The translations under genes and the position numbers were made by a program. Below the pieces are notes generated by a model. It had not been told where the DNA came from. It did not search any database and worked only from the letters and a program-made list of their open reading frames with translations. From Acidimicrobiia bacterium (GTDB lineage Bacteria > Actinomycetota > Acidimicrobiia > UBA2766), in assembly GCA_020850945.1 (NCBI GenBank), contig JADZDR010000061.1, positions 62,001-126,000 of the forward strand: 64,000 bases of DNA, given 5' to 3'. This document shows, in pieces, positions 58,958 through 64,000 of the stretch (position 1 is its first letter; each line of letters starts with the position of its first letter).

Positions 58958-60609
58958 TGGGCCGCCTCGCACGCGTTCTGGGCAGGGCGTGGCGGGCCGA
59001 GGGCACGGGCGGCGTGGAAACTCGAGCGGACCATCGGGCCCGCCTCGACGTACGCGAAACCGAGGCTCCGGCCGAGCTCGCCGAGCTCGTCGAACTCGGC
59101 GGGCTCGACCCAGCGTCGTACTGGGAGATGTCGGGCCGACGGTCGCAGGTACTGGCCCACGGTGAGGATCGAACAGCCGACCGCGGCGAGGTCACGCATG
59201 GTCGCGTGGACCTCGGCCGTGGTCTCGCCGAGACCGAGCATGATCCCGGACTTCGTGGTGAGGCCGGCCGCCCCCGCCCGCGCGAGGAGTGTGAGGCTGC
59301 GCGCGTAGCCCGCCTGCGGCCGCACGAGTCGCTGGAAGCGGGTGACGGTCTCGATGTTGTGGTTGAAGACATCGGGTGAGGCGGCAAAGACCGCGGCGGC
59401 GGCACCGGCATCCCCCTTGAAATCGGGCACGAGCACCTCGACCGTGCAGCGGGGTCGAAGTGCACGGATCGCATCGATCGCGGCCGCGAAGACCGACGCG
59501 CCCCCGTCGGGCAGGTCGTCCCGTGCCACGGACGTGAGCACGGCGTGCTCGAGACCCATGCGGGCCACGGCCTCGGCCACGCGTGCCGGCTCCTCGGTGT
59601 CGACAGGCAGCGGCCGTCGCGTGTCGACCTCGCAGAACCCGCATGACCGCGTGCAACGTCTCCCGAGCAGCATGAGCGTCGCGGTCCTCTCGGACCAGCA
59701 CTCGAAGATGTTCGGGCAGCCTGCCTCTTCGCACACTGTGTTCAGGTCGAGGTCGCGCATCATCGCCTTGATCTGCATGTAGCCACGGTCGCCGAGACGG
59801 GCCCTGTTCCGCAACCACGCCGGCCGCGTCCTCGCCTGGTCACGGACATCCGGCCCGGATGCGACCGCCGCGACCCGCAACGGGACCCCCCGACGCGCCG
59901 GCGCGCCTGGTTCTTCGGTGGTGATGTCGAGGCCCGGATCCGGACTGCGCGCGAAGACGTCGGCCGCGTGGCGGGCGAAGGCCTCGCCTACAGTCTCCAC
60001 GGTGGGCACCCGGGCACCGAGGAAATCCCGCATGCTCGTGACCGACCGGTCGGCGAGACCGCACGGCACGATGTGGCGCCAGTGCCCCATGTCAGGCGCC
60101 ACGTTCAACGCCGTGCCGTGCATCGTCACGCCCCGCGTGATGCGACACCCGACCGCAGCCACCTTGCCGCGTTCGGTCCAGACACCCGAGTAGCCCTCCT
60201 CGCGGAAGGCCGGGACACCGAAGTCGTCGAGGGTGCGGATGACGATCTCCTCGAGGTTCCGCACGTGGGCAACGACGTCAGGTGCCGGTCCGAGGTCCAG
60301 GATCGGATACGCCACGAGCTGGCCGGGGCCGTGGTAGGTGACGTCTCCACCCCGGTTCGTCTCCACGACACCGATCCCCGCCGCCTCGAGCTCCTCCCGG
60401 GGCGTGAGGACGTGCGCGGGTTCGGCATTGCGACCCAGCGTGAACACGGGCGGGTGTTCGAGGAGGAGAAGCCAGTCCTGGTCCTTGCCGGCCACGCGCC
60501 GTTCGAAGAGAGTGGTCTGGAGGTCGAGGGCCTCGAGGTACGGCACGCGGCCCAGCCGGCGCACTGCGAGCGGCGCGACGTCGTCGTCACGGTCGGACAT
60601 CTGCTCCAT
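58954..60609 (-). CDS. lipBA: LipB-LipA fusion: octanoyltransferase fused to lipoyl synthase
   Basis: 551 residues in one uninterrupted frame. Residues ~1-225 are LipB: RGGDVTYHGPGQLVAYP, Lys149 in GKVAAVGC and the acyl-binding Cys183 in HIVPCGLADRSV. A Pro/Arg linker (~226-265) leads to LipA. There the auxiliary cluster is C293-x4-C298-x5-C304, the radical-SAM cluster is C319-x3-C323-x2-C326, and the C-terminal RSSFHA motif is intact. It would transfer octanoate from ACP to E2/GcvH and then insert two sulfurs. Both halves keep all visible key residues. Dihydrolipoamide dehydrogenase lies 42 bp upstream. A fused LipBA is unusual. Confidence 0.95.
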   Translation of the reverse strand: MEQMSDRDDDVAPLAVRRLGRVPYLEALDLQTTLFERRVAGKDQDWLLLLEHPPVFTLGRNAEPAHVLTPREELEAAGIGVVETNRGGDVTYHGPGQLVAYPILDLGPAPDVVAHVRNLEEIVIRTLDDFGVPAFREEGYSGVWTERGKVAAVGCRITRGVTMHGTALNVAPDMGHWRHIVPCGLADRSVTSMRDFLGARVPTVETVGEAFARHAADVFARSPDPGLDITTEEPGAPARRGVPLRVAAVASGPDVRDQARTRPAWLRNRARLGDRGYMQIKAMMRDLDLNTVCEEAGCPNIFECWSERTATLMLLGRRCTRSCGFCEVDTRRPLPVDTEEPARVAEAVARMGLEHAVLTSVARDDLPDGGASVFAAAIDAIRALRPRCTVEVLVPDFKGDAGAAAAVFAASPDVFNHNIETVTRFQRLVRPQAGYARSLTLLARAGAAGLTTKSGIMLGLGETTAEVHATMRDLAAVGCSILTVGQYLRPSARHLPVRRWVEPAEFDELGELGRSLGFAYVEAGPMVRSSFHAARALGPPRPAQNACEAAQ

Positions 60610-60651
60610 CGACGCCGACCCTACTCCCCTCTACCCCCGAGGCGACCGGGA

Positions 60652-62043
60652 TCAGCCGTGCAGGCCACGCCCCGTCATCGAGAGGGCGGTCTCGCCGATC
60701 GCCTCACCCAGCGTGGGGTGGGCGTGGACCAGATGGCCGAGCTCGCCCACCGTCGCCTCCCAGTTCGTGGCCAGGTACCCCTCCGTGAGCTGCTCCGTCG
60801 CCCACGGGCCGACGATGTGGAAGCCGAGGAGCTGACCGGTCACGGCGTCGGCCACGACCTTCACGAACCCGCGCGTCTCACCCAGGATCACCGCCCGCGC
60901 CACACCCGCGTAGTTGTGCTTGGTGACCTCCACCTCGTAGCCCTGCGCCCGTGCCGCCTCCTCGGTGAGACCGCACCACGCCACCTCCGGATGCGTGTAC
61001 ACACACCACGGGACTCGGTCGTAGACGACACCGCGTGGGTCCTCGCCGAGGATGTCACGGATCGCGACCATGGCTTCGGCATAGCCGACGTGGGCGAGCG
61101 CCGGGGTGTCGACGACGTCCCCGACCGCGTAGACACCCGGTACCGCCGTCCGCATGTTCGCGGTGTCGACCTCGACGTGGCCGCGATCCGTCACACCGAC
61201 GCCGAGCTCCTCGAGGCCGAGCCCGGCCCCGGCCGGCCGCCTGCCCACGGCGACGAGGATCAGCTCGACGTCGGCCTCGAGGCCCTCACCCCCGTGCTCG
61301 AAGCTGACCGTCCGCATGCCGGGAGTCGCCGCCTCGGTGTGCCCCAGCACCTTCGCGCCCAGGCGGATGTCCGCCCCACGCCGGCGGAGCTGGTTCACGA
61401 GCTGCGTGCTGATCTCCTCGTCCGCACTGCCCAGAGCGGTGGGCATGAGCTCGAGCACGAGGACGTCGACACCCATGTCCACGAAGGCGGACGCGAACTC
61501 GCAGCCGATGACCCCCGCCCCGACGATGGCGACGCTCTCGGGAAGCTCATCGAGGAAGAGGGCGTGGTCACTCGACACGACAGTGCCGCCGTCGATCTCG
61601 AAACCCGGGATCGACGAAGGTGTGCTGCCGGTCGCGACGACGATCGCATCGGCCTCGATCCTCGTGCCGTCGACGTCCACGGTATCGGGTGCGGCGACGT
61701 GGCCACGTCCGCTCAGGACGGTGACGTTGCGGCCCTTGAGGAGACCGCTCACACCCTTCACGAGACGGTCGACGACGGCGGACTGGCGGGAGAGGACCTG
61801 GGTCCAGTCGAGCTCGTGCGCCGCCACCGTGACACCGAACTCCCCCGCGTCCCCCACCGTGCGCAGGACGTCTGCCGTCTGGAGGAGCTCTTTGGCCGGA
61901 ATGCAGCCCCGGTTCAGGCAGGTTCCGCCGACCTTGTCCGCCTCGACGAGGGCGACCTGCAGACCTGTCGCAGCCCCGTAGAGGGCGGCGGCGTAGCCGC
62001 CCGGTCCCGCCCCGACGACGGCCACATCGAATCGGTCGGGCAT
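60652..62043 (-). CDS. lpdA: Dihydrolipoamide dehydrogenase (E3)
   Basis: 463 residues from the ATG at 62043, with consensus SD AGGAGG. FAD site VAVVGAGPGGYAAALYG, redox disulfide GGTCLNRGCIP, NAD site VAIVGAGVIGCEFA and the C-terminal catalytic HAHPTLGEA (His-Glu). It reoxidises lipoyl groups of 2-oxoacid dehydrogenases and the glycine system. Followed 42 bp later by the LipB-LipA fusion, giving a lipoylation and E3 operon. An upstream frame to 62118 is not favoured. Confidence 0.97.
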   Translation of the reverse strand: MPDRFDVAVVGAGPGGYAAALYGAATGLQVALVEADKVGGTCLNRGCIPAKELLQTADVLRTVGDAGEFGVTVAAHELDWTQVLSRQSAVVDRLVKGVSGLLKGRNVTVLSGRGHVAAPDTVDVDGTRIEADAIVVATGSTPSSIPGFEIDGGTVVSSDHALFLDELPESVAIVGAGVIGCEFASAFVDMGVDVLVLELMPTALGSADEEISTQLVNQLRRRGADIRLGAKVLGHTEAATPGMRTVSFEHGGEGLEADVELILVAVGRRPAGAGLGLEELGVGVTDRGHVEVDTANMRTAVPGVYAVGDVVDTPALAHVGYAEAMVAIRDILGEDPRGVVYDRVPWCVYTHPEVAWCGLTEEAARAQGYEVEVTKHNYAGVARAVILGETRGFVKVVADAVTGQLLGFHIVGPWATEQLTEGYLATNWEATVGELGHLVHAHPTLGEAIGETALSMTGRGLHG

Positions 62044-62138
62044 CGCTCCTCCTGTCGTCTCGACCCTGCGACGATACGATCGGATCCTAGGACCCGGCTC
62101 CTCCCCGGTCAGGGGCACGTCCTACGATCAGAGCCGGC

Positions 62139-62228
62139 ATGCCGACCCGCTGGCTCATCCTCGCAGCTCTGCTCACCGGCCTCGCGATACTCGTCGCCGG
62201 GACCGTCTTCTTCCTGCGTGTGATCTGA
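62139..62228 (+). CDS. 29-residue single-pass membrane peptide
   Basis: The ATG at 62139 gives a 29-residue peptide with a basic start (MPTRW), one hydrophobic stretch (LILAALLTGLAILVAG), then FFLRVI and a stop. It lies in the gap between the lpdA start and the fabI stop. No SD is convincing. It may be real; nothing fixes its role. Confidence 0.4.
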   Translation: MPTRWLILAALLTGLAILVAGTVFFLRVI

Positions 62229-62237
62229 GTGTCGCCG

Positions 62238-63005
62238 TCACGCCCCCATCGCGTGATACCCGCCGTCGACGTGCAAGAGCTCACCCGTGACGGCCTGCGA
62301 CCAGTCGGAGAGCAGAACGCATGCCATCTTCGCGACCGGTGCGGGATCCGTGATGTCCCAGCCGAGCGGCGCCCGCTCCGACCACGCGTCCTCGAACCGC
62401 TCGAAGCCGGGGATCGACTTCGCCGCCATCGTGCGCAGCGGGCCGGCGGCGAGTGCGTTGACGCGAATCCCCCGTGGGCCGAGCTCACGGGCACAGTAAC
62501 GCGTGATCGACTCGAGCGCCGCCTTCGCCACACCCATCCAGTCGTAGCTCGGCCACGCGACCCGGGCGTCGAAGTCGAGGCTCACGATCGACGCCCCGTC
62601 CGCCAGCACGGGACCGAGCCCGCGCGCGATCGCGGCGAGCGAGTAGGCGCTCGTCTGCAGGGCGACGGCGACGCTCTCCCAGTCGGCGGCGAGGAAGTCG
62701 CCGCCGAGGCACTCGGCGGGGGCGAAGCCGATCGCATGCAACACACCGTCCACCTCACCCCATCGCGCCCGCAGGTCCTGCGCCACGGCAGCGATGTGGT
62801 CGGACGCGTTCACGTCCATCTCGAGCACGTCGGGCGCCTCCGGCAGGCGCTGCGCGACCTTCTGCGTGAGCGACAGCCCGCGGCCGGCCCCCGTGAGCAC
62901 GACGTGAGCACCCTCCTCGAGCGCCGTGCGTGCAACCGCGAACGCGATCGACTTGTCAGTCAGGACACCTGTGATCAGGAGGCGTTTGCCCTCCAGCAAA
63001 GTCAT
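62238..63005 (-). CDS. fabI: Enoyl-ACP reductase (InhA/FabI type)
   Basis: 255 residues from the ATG at 63005. The NADH site KRLLITGVLTDKSIAFAVA and the catalytic pair Tyr-x6-Lys in YDWMGVAKAA identify the FabI/InhA family. RVNALAAGPLRTMAAKSIPG is the substrate-loop region. It catalyses the last step of each FAS-II elongation cycle in the cytoplasm. The neighbours include a FabZ-like dehydratase and the end of a FabF-like synthase, so the locus is fatty acid synthesis. Divergent from an SCP2-like gene. Confidence 0.95.
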   Translation of the reverse strand: MTLLEGKRLLITGVLTDKSIAFAVARTALEEGAHVVLTGAGRGLSLTQKVAQRLPEAPDVLEMDVNASDHIAAVAQDLRARWGEVDGVLHAIGFAPAECLGGDFLAADWESVAVALQTSAYSLAAIARGLGPVLADGASIVSLDFDARVAWPSYDWMGVAKAALESITRYCARELGPRGIRVNALAAGPLRTMAAKSIPGFERFEDAWSERAPLGWDITDPAPVAKMACVLLSDWSQAVTGELLHVDGGYHAMGA

Positions 63006-63136
63006 TCCGGTCCTCTCGTCGCCTACCTGATCGACCCCACGGCCCCGCGTAGGGTTTCGCAGCCTGAATCTGGCGCCCCACACTGCCACACCGTTAGCGT
63101 GTGATGCGGATCCTGCCAGAAAGCGAAGGACCGAAC

Positions 63137-63514
63137 GTGCGCTTCCTCTCGACCGACTGGCTCGCTCAGGTGCGAAACGCCCTGGCCGAGGATGCGACCT
63201 TCGCAGAAGCCGCGAAGGACGCGTCGTTTCGCATGTCGATAGTGGCCGAGGATGCACCTCCGTGGGCAGGCGACCTCACGATCGTGCTCGAGGCAGGCCG
63301 GATCGAGCTCGAGGAGGGCAGCACCGGCAAACCCGACGCCGTCGGCAAGGCGGCATACACGGACTGGCTCGCCATCCTCCGCCACGAACTGCACCCGCGT
63401 GACGCCGTCCTCACCGGCAAGCTCCGCGGCAGCGGCCCCCTCACCGTGCTGCGCCACTACCGTGTCATCGACACGGCACTCGACGTCCTGCGCACGGTCC
63501 CCTGCGACGAATAG
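63137..63514 (+). CDS. SCP2-like protein in the FAS-II locus
   Basis: 125 residues. The GTG at 63137 has SD AAGGA 6 nt before and starts at the conserved-looking RFLSTDWLAQV; ATG at 63104 is an alternative. The alternation of LTIVLEAGRIELEEGS and a helical DWLAILRHELHPRDAVLTG resembles SCP2 lipid-binding domains. It lies between fabI and the FabZ-like gene, so a role in acyl handling is possible. The function is inferred. Confidence 0.6.
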   Translation: MRFLSTDWLAQVRNALAEDATFAEAAKDASFRMSIVAEDAPPWAGDLTIVLEAGRIELEEGSTGKPDAVGKAAYTDWLAILRHELHPRDAVLTGKLRGSGPLTVLRHYRVIDTALDVLRTVPCDE

Positions 63515-63547
63515 ACACGGCGCCGCTCCACACGGTTGAGTTCCGGT

Positions 63548-63952
63548 ATGGACCCAACCACCTGGCTGCCGCACAGACCACCCTTCCTTCTCGTGGACGA
63601 CGTGGAGCTGGGCGAGGACGGCCACACCGCCACCGGCGTGTGGACGCCCGGACCGGAACGATATGAAGGCCACTTCCCCGGTCGGCCCATGCTCCCCGGT
63701 GTCCTCCAGGTCGAATCGATCGCCCAGGTGGGAGCATGCGCCCTGCTCGCCGGTGGGACCGACGGACTTCCCGTCTTCTCCGGGCTCGAGAAGGTGCGCT
63801 GGCGGCGGCCCGTCGAACCGGGTGAGACCCTGCACATCGAGGTGACGCTCGACTCGTTCCGGCACGGGGTCGGCAAGGCGAGCGGCCACGCTTCCGTCGG
63901 TGACGAGCGCTGCTGCGAGGCCCGCCTCATGTTCTCCGTCGTGGCGGGCTGA
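63548..63952 (+). CDS. FabZ-like hotdog dehydratase
   Basis: 134 residues from the ATG at 63548. The hotdog fold carries the FabZ signature YEGHFPGRPMLPGVLQVESI (catalytic His; the Glu in the following helix is VES). FabZ dehydrates 3-hydroxyacyl-ACP in the cytoplasm. It lies 33 bp after the SCP2-like gene in the same direction and next to the FabF-like gene. Related HotDog proteins with other functions remain possible. Confidence 0.85.
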   Translation: MDPTTWLPHRPPFLLVDDVELGEDGHTATGVWTPGPERYEGHFPGRPMLPGVLQVESIAQVGACALLAGGTDGLPVFSGLEKVRWRRPVEPGETLHIEVTLDSFRHGVGKASGHASVGDERCCEARLMFSVVAG

Positions 63953-63963
63953 CGGGGCGACGC

Positions 63964-64000
63964 TCAGAACCTGCGGAACGCGACCACGGCGTTCTGGCCG
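63964..64000 (-). CDS. fabF: C-terminal end of a beta-ketoacyl-ACP synthase (partial)
   Basis: Only 12 codons are inside the window: GQNAVVAFRRF and a stop on the minus strand. This matches the C-terminal end (FGFGGxNxxLxF) of FabF-type condensing enzymes, and the FAS-II neighbours support it. Everything else lies past the edge. Confidence 0.6.
   Translation of the reverse strand, partial: GQNAVVAFRRF

Noticed and set aside
60126-62223. Long plus-strand frame opposite lpdA and lipBA
   Set aside because: It crosses two well-supported genes and has no recognisable domain.
1-64000. CRISPR array, rRNA, IS element, prophage
   Set aside because: No regular spaced repeats, transposase, phage structural gene or rRNA signature was found on either strand.

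Overview
The window is 64 kb of high-GC bacterial chromosome. The gene families point to an actinobacterium: an APC permease divergent from a TrkA pair (as in the mycobacterial ceoBC locus), a DUF3152 lipoprotein, BTAD/AfsR-type and LAL-type LuxR regulators, InhA-like FabI, and many steroid/lipid-type oxidoreductases. An uncultured Acidimicrobiia-like lineage would fit, but nothing here fixes the genus. There is one tRNA (anticodon CAU) and no rRNA, CRISPR array, IS element, phage gene or integrase. About 50 genes are supported, with short gaps (all under 300 bp).

Layout. 1-3.3 kb: a HAD phosphatase/phosphoglucomutase (cut by the window edge) and pyruvate phosphate dikinase. 3.5-10.3 kb: a large LAL-type LuxR regulator divergent from a secreted SGNH hydrolase, then a secreted beta-propeller protein; the gap between the divergent genes holds a tandem repeat that looks like an operator. 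10.5-16.3 kb: a three-gene operon (ferritin-like diiron protein, SCP2-like protein, ferredoxin with zinc ribbon), then an AhpD-like protein, a Tat-exported phosphoesterase and a cytochrome P450. 16.4-21.2 kb: ion transport, with CorA, an APC/KimA-type permease fused to an OB-fold domain, and two TrkA subunits. 21.3-24.7 kb: a membrane GGDEF-EAL protein, a metzincin-like lipoprotein and a zinc-ribbon protein. 24.7-28.8 kb: a GMC oxidoreductase divergent from a Baeyer-Villiger-type monooxygenase and an alpha/beta hydrolase, together a plausible alcohol to ketone to ester to acid route.

28.9-38 kb: a proline-rich membrane protein, then (all on the minus strand) a class III aminotransferase, a 1062-residue BTAD/STAND regulator and a two-gene MacB/FtsX-type ABC system. 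38-41.7 kb: an SCP-x-type thiolase with its DUF35 partner, a GH43-like lipoprotein, a small membrane protein and an FKBP. 41.8-46.3 kb: a two-gene unit of unknown function (a large protein plus an ankyrin-like protein), a TetR regulator with its own palindrome, a hemerythrin-like protein and the tRNA. 46.5-53.9 kb: a GH5 lipoprotein, a TauE permease, maleylacetate reductase, a VOC protein, LysR, a sulfatase and TetR. 54-64 kb: TrpB2, OxyR, two lipoproteins, an M24 peptidase, a LipB-LipA fusion, dihydrolipoamide dehydrogenase, and the edge of a FAS-II cluster (fabI, an SCP2-like gene, a FabZ-like gene, the end of fabF).

The main points for a second look are the LipB-LipA fusion, the permease-OB fusion beside trkA, the diiron/SCP2/ferredoxin operon, a family of dispersed intergenic palindromes, the LAL/SGNH tandem repeat and the unknown two-gene ankyrin unit. 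No computation was possible: family names come from motifs read by eye, and starts were chosen by visible Shine-Dalgarno (SD) sequences and homology-like N-termini.
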